Position numbers and translations under genes: made by a program. 23,758 nucleotides of DNA from an uncultured Eubacteriales bacterium (lineage in GTDB: Bacteria; Bacillota; Clostridia; Oscillospirales; Oscillospiraceae), in the NCBI GenBank assembly GCA_902477055.1, contig CABSFY010000027.1, positions 1 to 23,758 on the forward strand. Direction: 5' to 3'. Numbering within the stretch: position 1 is the first letter of the stretch; each line of letters opens with the position of its first letter. Shown here in pieces: positions 1-7,273 of this stretch. The notes beneath the pieces are model-generated. The model was not told where the DNA came from and did not search any database. It was given only the letters and a program-made list of their open reading frames with translations.

Positions 1-6
1 GCGCAG

Positions 7-74
7 CGTGCGTCAGCACGATGTGAGTGTGCGTAGCACACGGGATTCCTGATGAAATATTTTAATCAGGAATC
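7..74. repeat. Three small palindromes downstream of the greA-like gene
   Basis: Three inverted repeats lie in a row: a 5-bp stem (7-11 with 16-20), a 6-bp stem GTGTGC/GCACAC with a 3-nt loop (27-32 with 36-41), and a 10-bp perfect stem GATTCCTGAT/ATCAGGAATC with an 11-nt loop (44-53 with 65-74). The last begins 4 bp after the greA-like stop codon, so it probably marks the 3' end of that minus-strand transcript. No T-tract follows it on the minus strand, so it is not a classical intrinsic terminator. The window edge cuts off anything to the left. Confidence 0.5.
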
Positions 75-78
75 AGTA

Positions 79-591
79 TTAATAGGGCATCAGCGGCGCG
101 GTACCGTCGTCGTCGGCCTGCTCCACGGCGCGGATTTCCACGTCGTAGCTGTAGCCGTCGTCCACCGAAACGTGGACCGTCTGGCCGATCTTCTTGCCGA
201 GAACGGCGCGGCCGAGCGGCGACTCCATGCTGATAAAGCCCGCGTCGGGCTTGATGCGGACGGTAGAAACGATACGGATTTCCATCTTCTCCTCGTCCTC
301 CGGAAGCCAGAGCGTTACTTTATCATATAATTTCACTTCATCCGCCGCAGCAGGCATCGCGTCCTCGTCGATGACCTGCGCGGTTTTTATCATATTTTGA
401 AGGTAGCGGACGCGGCTATCGTTTTTGCGCTGCTCCTGCTTGGCTGCCTTGTATTCGTAGTTTTCACTGAGGTCACCGAACGCGCGGGTGCGCTTGACCT
501 CCTCCATGATCTTCGGGCGGATGTTCAGCCGCCGGTCCTCCAGCTCGGCCTCCATCAGCTCAATATCCTTTTTCGTTAATTTATCGTACAT
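79..591 (-). CDS. greA: GreA/GreB-family transcription elongation factor
   Basis: Predicted Gre factor of 170 aa. The family enters the RNA polymerase secondary channel and stimulates cleavage of backtracked transcripts. The N-terminal half is charged and coiled-coil-like (roughly residues 5-75) and carries the family tip motif GDLSENYEY, with the conserved Asp and Glu. The C-terminal half (about 85-160) is the FKBP-like Gre domain, including ESPLGRAVLGKKIGQTV. I chose the ATG at 591 because GGAGA lies 6 nt upstream; longer starts at 597 and 645 lack proper spacing. The first 11 bp overlap the end of the phosphodiesterase gene, so it is probably translationally coupled as the last gene of the HAD-MFS-GDPD operon. 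It is slightly longer than typical GreA (about 158 aa) and may be a second Gre paralogue. Family call is confident; the symbol less so. Confidence 0.85.
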   Translation of the reverse strand: MYDKLTKKDIELMEAELEDRRLNIRPKIMEEVKRTRAFGDLSENYEYKAAKQEQRKNDSRVRYLQNMIKTAQVIDEDAMPAAADEVKLYDKVTLWLPEDEEKMEIRIVSTVRIKPDAGFISMESPLGRAVLGKKIGQTVHVSVDDGYSYDVEIRAVEQADDDGTAPLMPY

Positions 592-1423
592 TTCCATTCT
601 CCATTTCATGCGGCATACAATGCTCAAATATCGCCAGCACGCCATGCTTCGACGCGTCCTCGACCTCCTCGACCGAGCGCAGCGTCCAGCCGAATTCCTG
701 CACGCCCCACAGATGGCGGCACAGCCAAAGTCCGGGCCGCTTCCGATCGCTGTAGCGGTAGGCGATGAAGTGCGGCACGGTCAGAAAGTTCGTCAGCAGT
801 GCTGTCAGCACGAATGCCGTCACACCCTTCAGACCGCTCCGGTCCTTCATAAAGTTACACGAAAGCTGCCCCCGGATGACCTGCGGGTGGCGCTTTTTCA
901 AATACATCAAAACGCGCGGGTCGAACGACTCGATGCAGTACTCCAGCGACGGATAGTGCCGCAGAAGCTGGCAGACCCGCCGGGCCAGTGCCGCGTGGTT
1001 GCCATTGTAGGCCTTCAGCTCGATCACAAGCGGGGCCTTGCCCGCATAGATCGGCAGGACCTGCTCCAAAAACGGGATGGGTTCGTCCGTTTCCTCCAGC
1101 CGGTATTGCAGCAGCTCGTCCATCGTGCAGTCGCAGATGTTGCGGTCCACTCCCGTCATGCGCAGCAGGCTCTCGTCGTGCATGACAACGAGCTTGCCGT
1201 CCTTGCTCAGATGCACGTCCAGCTCCGCGCCGTAGCCGTATTCCACCGCGCGCCGGAAGGCTGTCAGCGAGTTTTCCGGAATACCCTGCTCGCTGTCATG
1301 CAGGCCGCGGTGGGCATAGTGATGGTCCGCAAGGCCGTAGAAGCCGAATTTCCTGCGCTTCGTCCGCAGCGCGAGGAGCCAAAGGGCCAGAACCAGAACG
1401 ACCGCTAAAATCGCATAAATCAT
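581..1423 (-). CDS. Glycerophosphodiester phosphodiesterase with N-terminal membrane anchor
   Basis: A 280-aa GDPD-family protein, predicted to hydrolyse glycerophosphodiesters to sn-glycerol 3-phosphate and an alcohol. Residues 2-19 form one hydrophobic segment followed by RTKRRK, which suggests a membrane anchor with the catalytic domain on the cytoplasmic side. The GDPD signature is clear: AHRGLHD, PENSLTAFRRAVEYG, the metal-binding ELDVHLSKDGKLVVMHDESL, and a later VIELKAYNG. An ATG at 1423 has GGAGG 11 nt upstream. It starts 6 nt after the MFS transporter stop and its 3' end overlaps the greA-like start. Together with a HAD phosphatase and a transporter, this suggests scavenging of glycerophosphodiesters or a related phosphoester, but the real substrate is not shown by the sequence. 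Confidence 0.85.
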   Translation of the reverse strand: MIYAILAVVLVLALWLLALRTKRRKFGFYGLADHHYAHRGLHDSEQGIPENSLTAFRRAVEYGYGAELDVHLSKDGKLVVMHDESLLRMTGVDRNICDCTMDELLQYRLEETDEPIPFLEQVLPIYAGKAPLVIELKAYNGNHAALARRVCQLLRHYPSLEYCIESFDPRVLMYLKKRHPQVIRGQLSCNFMKDRSGLKGVTAFVLTALLTNFLTVPHFIAYRYSDRKRPGLWLCRHLWGVQEFGWTLRSVEEVEDASKHGVLAIFEHCMPHEMENGNVR

Positions 1424-1429
1424 ACCGCG

Positions 1430-2956
1430 TCAGTCCTCCACATTCATCGCTTCCAGCCCGCGCTTGGCCTCCGGCTTGTTGTCGCCGTGCAGCACGCAGG
1501 CCATCGTGACGATCGCAAGGCCGGAGAACACCGCCGCATACGGGAAAAGCACTGTCATGCCAAACCGGTCCATCAAAAGGCCGGAGAACATCGGCGTAAC
1601 CGTCTGTGCGGCCATCGAAGCGGTATAATAAATGCCGGTGAAGCGGCCGACATCGCCGCCGCTGCACATTTCCACGACCATTGGGAAGGAATTGACGTTG
1701 ATTGTCGCCCATCCGATACCCGCCAGCGCAAACATTGCGTTCATCAGCAGCGTCGGGCTGTTCTCCCGCAGGAAGCAGGCCACGGCAAAGGCCGTCGTCA
1801 GCATCACGACACCCGCGAGGATCGTCTTTTTCCGGCCGAGCTTCGTTGAAAGCATACCGACCGGCAGATAGGCCACGATCGCCGCCGCCTGCGCAATAAT
1901 GAGCGTGAGATTGTAGTCCTTATGCAGGATGTTCGACGCGTAGACGGAATACTTCGAGGTCACGGCGTTGTAGCCCATGAACCACAGCACGATGGAAGCC
2001 AGCAGGAAGATGAGCGACCGGCGCTCTCCCCGGCTGAGCTTGCGGTGGGTGCGTTCGTTCTCCTTCGCGTCCTCCAGACCGAGGCGGCGGCTGTCATCCT
2101 GCATCTGCCGGACGAGCTTCGGCTCACGGACCTTCCAAAAGAAAATCGCCAGCGCCAGCAGCATCACACCCGCAATGACAGCAAAATACGTTGTATAGCT
2201 CATCATTGCGTTTTTTGTCGCGCTCGTCGCAAAGACCATGCCGAGAACAAGAATCAAAACGCCGCCCGCCGAACCCATGAGGTTAATCACCGCGTTGGCC
2301 TTCGAGCGCTGCGGCTTGACCGTCACGTCCGGCATCAGCGCGACCGCCGGGGTCCGGAAGATCGCCATCGAGATCAGCAGGAGCAGCAGCACCAGAATGA
2401 ACACGATCAGCGCCCCCGGCGACGAGTGCGTGACCTCGCGGGCATACGCCTGCCGCGCGGGAACGACAAACTGCGTGTACGCATCGCCGTCGGTTTGCGA
2501 ACGAATCGCGCAGAACTCGTCCTCCGTAAAGCGTTCGGAAAGGACAAACTCCTCGCCCTCCGGGGTCATCAGCGTCTTGTCGGACTGGGTTTCGTAGATC
2601 ACACTCAGCGCCTGCGGGTCGTCCGGAACGGCAACCGCCTGCACGGCGCGAAGCTGATAGTTATCCACAAACGACAGGCCGACGAGCAGAATTGCCGCCG
2701 CGATTGTGCCGATTAGGATAAACGGCGTTCTCCGCCCGAGCCGCGAGGTGCAGCGGTCGGAGATCATTCCGAACAGCGGCAGCATGAACAGCGCGAGGAC
2801 ATTGTCCAGCGCCATGATCACGCCGGAGGCCGCCTGCGGCAGGCCGAACTTGTTTGTCAAAATCAGCGGGATGGTGTTGTCATAGGCCTGCCAGAAAGCG
2901 CAGATCAGGAAAAAGGCAAAGCCGACGAAAATCGTTCGTTTGTAGTTGAGCTTCAC
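1430..2956 (-). CDS. MFS transporter, GPH/SLC45-like
   Basis: A 508-aa polytopic protein of the major facilitator superfamily, most like the glycoside-pentoside-hexuronide/sucrose-type branch. Features seen: GMISDRCTSRLGRRTPFILIG in the TM2-3 loop, the conserved PQRSKANAVINLMGSAGG stretch before a helix, and STKLGRRKK-like positives in the second half (TKLGRKKTIL). About 12 hydrophobic segments can be drawn. An odd polar stretch of about 80 residues (roughly 112-188), rich in acidic residues, sits between two helices of the first half. The start is GTG at 2956 with GGAGAG upstream, and it overlaps the HAD stop codon as GTGA, so the two are translationally coupled. Substrate is unknown; the neighbours suggest a phosphoester-derived or sugar-like solute. 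Confidence 0.8.
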   Translation of the reverse strand: MKLNYKRTIFVGFAFFLICAFWQAYDNTIPLILTNKFGLPQAASGVIMALDNVLALFMLPLFGMISDRCTSRLGRRTPFILIGTIAAAILLVGLSFVDNYQLRAVQAVAVPDDPQALSVIYETQSDKTLMTPEGEEFVLSERFTEDEFCAIRSQTDGDAYTQFVVPARQAYAREVTHSSPGALIVFILVLLLLLISMAIFRTPAVALMPDVTVKPQRSKANAVINLMGSAGGVLILVLGMVFATSATKNAMMSYTTYFAVIAGVMLLALAIFFWKVREPKLVRQMQDDSRRLGLEDAKENERTHRKLSRGERRSLIFLLASIVLWFMGYNAVTSKYSVYASNILHKDYNLTLIIAQAAAIVAYLPVGMLSTKLGRKKTILAGVVMLTTAFAVACFLRENSPTLLMNAMFALAGIGWATINVNSFPMVVEMCSGGDVGRFTGIYYTASMAAQTVTPMFSGLLMDRFGMTVLFPYAAVFSGLAIVTMACVLHGDNKPEAKRGLEAMNVED

Positions 2957-3765
2957 TGATTTCTCTCTCCAATCAGGTGGTTTAGGATATCGCGAATGTT
3001 GTCAAAGATAAAGGTAGGTTTTTCCGGCGAATTCGGGATGTCCGCCCGCGTGCTTTCGCCGGAGAGGACCAGAGCCGTGTCGATCCCGGCGTGGACACCG
3101 CAGGCGATATCCGTATACAGCCGGTCGCCGATCATGAGCGTCTGCTCCGGCGAAAAACCGCAGCGCTCCATCGCAAGCAGCGCCATGGCCGGCTCCGGCT
3201 TGCCGATAAAGCGCGGCCGCCGGCCCGTCGCTCGAAACAGCATTTCGCACACGCTCCCGCAGTCCGGCACGTAACCGTACCACGTCGGGCAGACCCAGTC
3301 GGGGTTGGCCGCGATAAAGTCCACGCCGCGATTGAGCAGGATGCAGGCATCCTCCAGCTTTTGGAACGTCAGCTCCGTGTCAAAGCCGCAGACAAGCGCC
3401 GCCGTTTCCTCGTCCGGGCGGTCGGTCAGGCGGAACCCGGCCTGCGAAAGCTGCTGGCGGAACGAAGCCGTCCCGAAGGCGTACAGCAGCTTGTCCCGGT
3501 AGCCGGACGCAGACAGATCGGCGATCAGCGCGTCCACGGAGGTCAGAAAATCCTCCGGCGTTGACGCGATGCCAAGCCGCCGCAGCTTTTCGACATAGGC
3601 CGTCACGCTGCGGGAGGAATTGTTCGTCAAAAACAGATATCGCCCACCGCTTTGCCGAATGTAGTCGAGAAAGTCCGTCGTTCCGTCAAATAGCTGCTCG
3701 TCCAGATAGATCGTCCCGTCCATATCGAGCAGAAACAGGCGCTTTTGCCTTAGTCGCTCCGTCAC
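2953..3765 (-). CDS. HAD-superfamily IIA sugar-phosphatase (NagD-like)
   Basis: A 270-aa HAD-IIA hydrolase. Motif I is LLDMDGT near the N-terminus (nucleophile Asp14, acid/base Asp16), motif II is FLTNNSS, the motif III lysine is in GKPEPAM and motif IV is MIGDRLYTDI. The segment between II and III fits the C2 cap of NagD/AraL/phosphoglycolate-phosphatase relatives. The frame stays open upstream to 3828, but I chose GTG at 3765 because AGGAG lies 8 nt upstream and the length then matches the family. It is the first gene of the minus-strand operon, behind a good promoter. In this family it would dephosphorylate small sugar or glycerol phosphates; next to GDPD, glycerol phosphate is a reasonable guess but no more than that. 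Confidence 0.85.
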   Translation of the reverse strand: MTERLRQKRLFLLDMDGTIYLDEQLFDGTTDFLDYIRQSGGRYLFLTNNSSRSVTAYVEKLRRLGIASTPEDFLTSVDALIADLSASGYRDKLLYAFGTASFRQQLSQAGFRLTDRPDEETAALVCGFDTELTFQKLEDACILLNRGVDFIAANPDWVCPTWYGYVPDCGSVCEMLFRATGRRPRFIGKPEPAMALLAMERCGFSPEQTLMIGDRLYTDIACGVHAGIDTALVLSGESTRADIPNSPEKPTFIFDNIRDILNHLIGERNQ

Positions 3766-3799
3766 GCGCTTCTCTCCTCTCCCATGTGCTATCCGTACT

Positions 3800-3828
3800 A
3801 TTATAATGCTTGCGGCGGTGATACGCAA
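3800..3828 (-). promoter_or_regulatory. Sigma-A-type promoter for the HAD-MFS-GDPD-greA operon
   Basis: On the minus strand, TTGCGT (3823-3828) and a perfect TATAAT (3800-3805) are separated by 17 bp. The -10 ends about 34 bp before the GTG start of the HAD gene, leaving room for the AGGAG ribosome binding site. Confidence 0.7.
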
Positions 3829-3882
3829 GGGGAAAACCAGTTTTTACCGGGCGAAAAAAGGCAGGATTTTTACAGGAAGGGG

Positions 3883-3911
3883 TTGTAATCATTGTAATAA
3901 TTTGTTACAAT
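3883..3911 (+). promoter_or_regulatory. Promoter with embedded inverted repeat upstream of exonuclease III
   Basis: TTGTAA (3883-3888), a 17-bp spacer and TACAAT (3906-3911) form a sigma-A-type promoter 26 bp before the exonuclease start. Within it, ATTGTAA (3891-3897) and TTACAAT (3905-3911) form a perfect 7-bp inverted repeat with a 7-nt spacer covering the -10 box, and TTGTAAT also occurs as a direct repeat at 3883 and 3892. This arrangement is compatible with a repressor operator, but no regulator can be assigned. Confidence 0.6.
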
Positions 3912-3937
3912 GGAAGCACGAAGGAAGGAGCGACGGC

Positions 3938-4699
3938 ATGAAACTGATTTCTTGGAACGTCAACGGCATTCGTGCCTGTCTGGACAAGGGCTTTCGGGAG
4001 GCCTTTTCGGTCCTGAACGCCGATTTTTTCTGCTTACAGGAAACAAAGGCGCAGCCCGAACAGATTACGCTGGAATTCCCCGGCTACCAGCGCTTCTGGT
4101 ACTCCGCCGAGAAAAAGGGCTACTCCGGCACGGCAATCTACACGAAGCACACGCCGCTGTCCGTCCGCTACGGGGTCGGCATTGAAGCGCTGGACCATGA
4201 GGGACGGCTCATCACACTGGAATATCCCAACTGCTTCGTTCTCACCTGCTATACGCCCAACGCGCAGGACGGTCTGAAGCGGCTGGACCACCGGCTGCAA
4301 TGGGAGACCGCCGTCCGCGATTATCTGACAGCGCTCGACCGTGAAAAGCCCGTGATCTTCTGCGGTGATCTGAACGTCGCGCATCAGGAGATCGACCTGA
4401 AAAATCCGAAAAGCAACCGCGGCAACCCCGGCTTTTCCGACGAGGAGCGGGAGCAGTTTTCCCTGCTGCTGGCCGCCGGATTTACCGACACGTTCCGCTA
4501 CCGTCACCCCGACATGACCGACGCGTACTCGTGGTGGAGCTACCGCTTCCACGCGCGGGAGAAGAACGTCGGCTGGCGCATCGACTATTTCCTCGTATCC
4601 GACCGGCTGCGGGAGTCGATCGTATCCACTCCGATTTATCATGAAATTTTCGGCTCCGATCATTGTCCCGTCGGGCTGGAGCTGGCTATGGAGGTCTAA
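3938..4699 (+). CDS. xth: Exodeoxyribonuclease III (AP endonuclease, ExoA/Xth family)
   Basis: A 253-aa member of the EEP nuclease superfamily that cleaves abasic DNA and degrades 3' ends during base excision repair. All landmark motifs are present: MKLISWNVNGIRA at the start, the metal-ligand Glu in FCLQETKA, YSGTAIYTK, the catalytic GDLNVAH, the TDTFRYRHP and YSWWSYR stretch, WRIDYFLVS, and the terminal SDHCPVGLEL with the catalytic Asp-His. Length matches the family. Of the possible starts, ATG 3938 has AGGAG with 7-nt spacing and begins exactly at the conserved N-terminus. The next gene starts one base after its stop, so DNA repair and wall-hydrolase genes share a transcript here. Confidence 0.95.
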   Translation: MKLISWNVNGIRACLDKGFREAFSVLNADFFCLQETKAQPEQITLEFPGYQRFWYSAEKKGYSGTAIYTKHTPLSVRYGVGIEALDHEGRLITLEYPNCFVLTCYTPNAQDGLKRLDHRLQWETAVRDYLTALDREKPVIFCGDLNVAHQEIDLKNPKSNRGNPGFSDEEREQFSLLLAAGFTDTFRYRHPDMTDAYSWWSYRFHAREKNVGWRIDYFLVSDRLRESIVSTPIYHEIFGSDHCPVGLELAMEV

Positions 4700-4700
4700 T

Positions 4701-6320
4701 ATGAAACGAAAACTGGTCTGTCTGCTGCTATGTCTGAGCATCATGCTGGCTTGCGTACCTGCCGTTTCGGCATATTATAATGTCAGCGATTGGTCGAAGG
4801 AGGCCGTCGATGCGATGAACTCCCTCGGCTTCCTGCCGGAGAGCCTGAACAAGGCCGATATGGGCCGCTCCATCACCCGCGCCGAAATGTGCAAAATGGC
4901 AGTGCTGGTCTATGAGCATCTGATGGGCGGCTACGCCTACCCCGACTCCACGAAGCACTTTACCGACACGTCCGACCCTGCCATCTGCTACGCCTATGAG
5001 CAGGGCATCATCTCCGGCTATGGCGACGGCACATTCCACCCGAACGAGCCGCTGACCCGGCAGGACTTCTTCAAGATCACCCATAATCTGATGGGCAGCG
5101 CCTATTGCGACACGACGGACGTCGTCGGCGCATCGCTCGATCGCTTCCGTGACGCGAATCAGGTCAGCGATTACGCGCTGGAGCCGACGCGCGTTATGGT
5201 CGCCATCGGTGTCGTGCAAGGCTCCGGCCAGTATCTGGAGCCGAAGTCCAACACGACCTGCGAGGAAGCGATTTTGATGTTCTTCCGAGCCTACCAGTAT
5301 ATGTGCGATTGGTTCAACAAGCAGTCCGAAGAAAACAAGTCCGTCCTTATTCGTAAGGAGGGCTACACCGGCATCAGCACGTGGGCCATCCGCGAGGTGC
5401 AGGAGATGCAGTCGAAGGGCATGATTCCCTCCAGCCTTGACAAATGCGACATGAGCAAGGCGATCACCCGCGAGCAGATGTGCTCCATCGCCATGCTGGC
5501 CTATCAGAAGGCCTCCGGCACAACCTATACCGCGCAGCGCACCGACCATTTCACCGATTCCTCGCATCCCGATGTCAACGCGGCCTATGAGCTGGGCATC
5601 GTCGGCGGCTACGGCAACGGCAAGTTCGGCCCGAACGATACCCTCACCCGCGAGCAGTTCTTCAAGATCATGGCAAACTTCATGGCCGCGCTGGAATATC
5701 CCCGCACGGACACCAACGCCGTGACGCTCTCCCGCTTCGGCGACGGCAGCAAGGTTGCCGACTGGGCCAAGGCTCCGACGCGCCTGCTGATCTATATCGG
5801 CGCAGTCACCGGCGACGGCAAGAACCTTAACCCGCAGGACGACACCGCCATTCAGGAAGCAATCGCCGTGTTCCTCCGCTGCTACAAGTACACCACTGCG
5901 TGGAAGGAAGCCCATCCCGACGGCGAACCGGAATGGCAGGAGCCGACGCTGATGGAGGAAATGCTGGCCTTTGCAAAGAGCTATGTCGGCTATCCCTATG
6001 TCTATGGCGGCAACGGTCCGAACAGCTTCGACTGCTCCGGCTTTGTCCTGTACGTCTATAAGCACTTCGGCTACTCCTTCTCGCGCGGCGCACAGGAGCA
6101 GTACGAGGACGGCATGAAGGTCGAAATGGATGAGCTAAAGCCCGGCGATCTGGTATTCTTCAGCGGCAACGGCTATTCCATCACCCACGTCGGCCTGTAC
6201 TTAGGCGAGGGCAGCTTCGTCCACGCCTCCAACCCGACGCGCGGCGTCGTGATCGACACGCTTTGGAGCGGCTATTATCAGTCCCACTTCTGGGGCGGCT
6301 GCCGCATTATCGTCGATTAA
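4701..6320 (+). CDS. Secreted SLH-repeat NlpC/P60 cell-wall hydrolase
   Basis: A 539-aa exported protein. Residues 1-24 are a signal peptide with a likely cleavage after AVSA. It is followed by two sets of three SLH-like repeats, roughly residues 26-215 and 230-425. The clearest copies contain HFTDTSDPAICYAYEQGIIS followed by GYGDGTFHPNEPLTR, and HFTDSSHPDVNAAYELGIVG followed by GYGNGKFGPNDTLTR; the third repeat in each set is degenerate. The C-terminal 110 residues are an NlpC/P60 cysteine peptidase with Cys445 in FDCSGF, His496 in HVGLY and His508 in FVHAS. SLH repeats normally bind pyruvylated secondary wall polymer, and NlpC/P60 domains cut stem peptides in peptidoglycan, so the protein probably acts at the wall. 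ATG 4701 has GGAGG 6 nt upstream. A strong terminator follows. Confidence 0.93.
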   Translation: MKRKLVCLLLCLSIMLACVPAVSAYYNVSDWSKEAVDAMNSLGFLPESLNKADMGRSITRAEMCKMAVLVYEHLMGGYAYPDSTKHFTDTSDPAICYAYEQGIISGYGDGTFHPNEPLTRQDFFKITHNLMGSAYCDTTDVVGASLDRFRDANQVSDYALEPTRVMVAIGVVQGSGQYLEPKSNTTCEEAILMFFRAYQYMCDWFNKQSEENKSVLIRKEGYTGISTWAIREVQEMQSKGMIPSSLDKCDMSKAITREQMCSIAMLAYQKASGTTYTAQRTDHFTDSSHPDVNAAYELGIVGGYGNGKFGPNDTLTREQFFKIMANFMAALEYPRTDTNAVTLSRFGDGSKVADWAKAPTRLLIYIGAVTGDGKNLNPQDDTAIQEAIAVFLRCYKYTTAWKEAHPDGEPEWQEPTLMEEMLAFAKSYVGYPYVYGGNGPNSFDCSGFVLYVYKHFGYSFSRGAQEQYEDGMKVEMDELKPGDLVFFSGNGYSITHVGLYLGEGSFVHASNPTRGVVIDTLWSGYYQSHFWGGCRIIVD

Positions 6321-6332
6321 ATCCAAACAATC

Positions 6333-6370
6333 GCCCGGCACGGAAAATCTCCGTGCCGGGCAGAGTTTTT
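6333..6370 (+). terminator. Intrinsic terminator after the SLH-NlpC gene
   Basis: A perfect 12-bp stem, GCCCGGCACGGA (6333-6344) with TCCGTGCCGGGC (6350-6361), has a 5-nt loop and is followed by a T-run at 6366-6370. It begins 13 bp after the stop codon. Confidence 0.9.
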
Positions 6371-6393
6371 CGTTTGATCAAAGGTTCTGGTTC

Positions 6394-6487
6394 GTCATTG
6401 CGAAGCAAGCCACGGCAGTCCGTAATTCTCGTCCTTTTTGAATCCGCTCTCTTGCGTTTGCCGCGTCGTATCGCTCCTCGCAATGAC
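6394..6487. repeat. REP/MITE-like palindromic element with 10-bp terminal inverted repeats
   Basis: A 94-bp non-coding element is bounded by GTCATTGCGA (6394-6403) and its perfect inverse TCGCAATGAC (6478-6487). Inside, CACGGCAGTCC and GCCGCGTCG give further imperfect pairing. The GTCATTGCGAG-type end is familiar from dispersed intergenic palindromes in many bacterial genomes (recollection, not a search). No target-site duplication is evident and no transposase is present. It sits between two terminators. Confidence 0.65.
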
Positions 6488-6504
6488 AGAACGACAGCTT
6501 TTCT

Positions 6505-6547
6505 AAAAAACCGGAAGCCACACGAAATCTTGTGGCCTCCGGTTTTT
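6505..6547. terminator. Bidirectional intrinsic terminator between SLH-NlpC and gntR
   Basis: A-tract 6505-6510, then a stem pairing CCGGAaGCCAC with GTGGCcTCCGG (one internal mismatch) around a loop of about 10 nt, then a T-run at 6543-6547. It has a T-tract on both strands, so it can end the minus-strand gntR transcript (stop at 6551) and catch read-through from the plus strand. Confidence 0.85.
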
Positions 6548-6550
6548 CTG

Positions 6551-7264
6551 TTATTTCTTGCTGCGCATGACAACGAATTGGAAGCGGTCGGCGAGGAAGT
6601 GTTCGCGCGCGTAGATCAGCGGTACGCCGTATACGTCGTTGACCGTTGCGCAAAAGACCAGAATCGGCGTGCCGACCGGGATATTCAATGCCTCAGACAG
6701 GAGTCCATCAGCACATTCGGGTGAAATTTGCGTAATGCTGGAGCCGATCGTATAGTCCGAGTTTTTCTCGATGTATTCATAGAGCGAAATGTCCTGCGGT
6801 CCCATTGCCAAAAACGCCGGAGCCAGCGCGGGCGCGAGATAGTCCTCTGTCATCACGACCGGGACGTCATCCGCTGTACGAATACGCGTGCAGAGGGAAA
6901 TATCCATACCCGGTTCGATCTTCAGTGCCGTCGCAACGACCTTGTCGGCGGGAACGATCTCTTTTTTGAAGTAAGCGCTCCCCGGCTTATGGCCGCTGCA
7001 TCGGATCATTTCGGTTACAGAATAGTTCAGGTTCAGTGTGTCGGAAATCTGCGTACTGCTGCACGCGACGAAAGTTCCCCGGCCCTGCATAGCAACGACA
7101 ATACCCTCCGATTTAAGCGCATTGAGCCCCTCGCGCAGGCTCAACCGGCCGATACCGAGACGCTCAGCCAGCTCGACCTCCGTTGGCAGGCGGTCGCCCG
7201 CCTCCAAACCGCTGTCCCGGATATATTTCAGGATTTTCGATTTGGCGTTTACATATGCTAACAT
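6551..7264 (-). CDS. GntR-family (HutC/UTRA subfamily) transcriptional regulator
   Basis: A 237-aa regulator. Residues about 5-68 are a GntR winged helix-turn-helix (LPTEVELAERLGIGRLSLREGLNALKSEGI, then QGRGTFVA in the wing). Residues about 85-233 form a UTRA effector domain, with the typical VMTEDYLAP and late IYAREHFLADRFQF strands. UTRA proteins usually bind sugars, sugar phosphates or similar small acids. ATG 7264 has AGGAGG 5 nt upstream. It is second in a two-gene minus-strand unit, 9 bp behind the flavin reductase-like gene, and diverges from the 12-gene carbohydrate operon. I infer that it regulates both units, probably as an effector-released repressor. Candidate operators are the palindromes listed in the 7787-8274 region. 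Confidence 0.9.
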   Translation of the reverse strand: MLAYVNAKSKILKYIRDSGLEAGDRLPTEVELAERLGIGRLSLREGLNALKSEGIVVAMQGRGTFVACSSTQISDTLNLNYSVTEMIRCSGHKPGSAYFKKEIVPADKVVATALKIEPGMDISLCTRIRTADDVPVVMTEDYLAPALAPAFLAMGPQDISLYEYIEKNSDYTIGSSITQISPECADGLLSEALNIPVGTPILVFCATVNDVYGVPLIYAREHFLADRFQFVVMRSKK

Positions 7265-7273
7265 AAGCGCCTC

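Noticed and set aside
4728..6065. Long open frame of 445 codons on the minus strand
   Set aside because: It runs antisense through the SLH-NlpC gene; its composition is shadow-like and no motif or ribosome binding site supports it.
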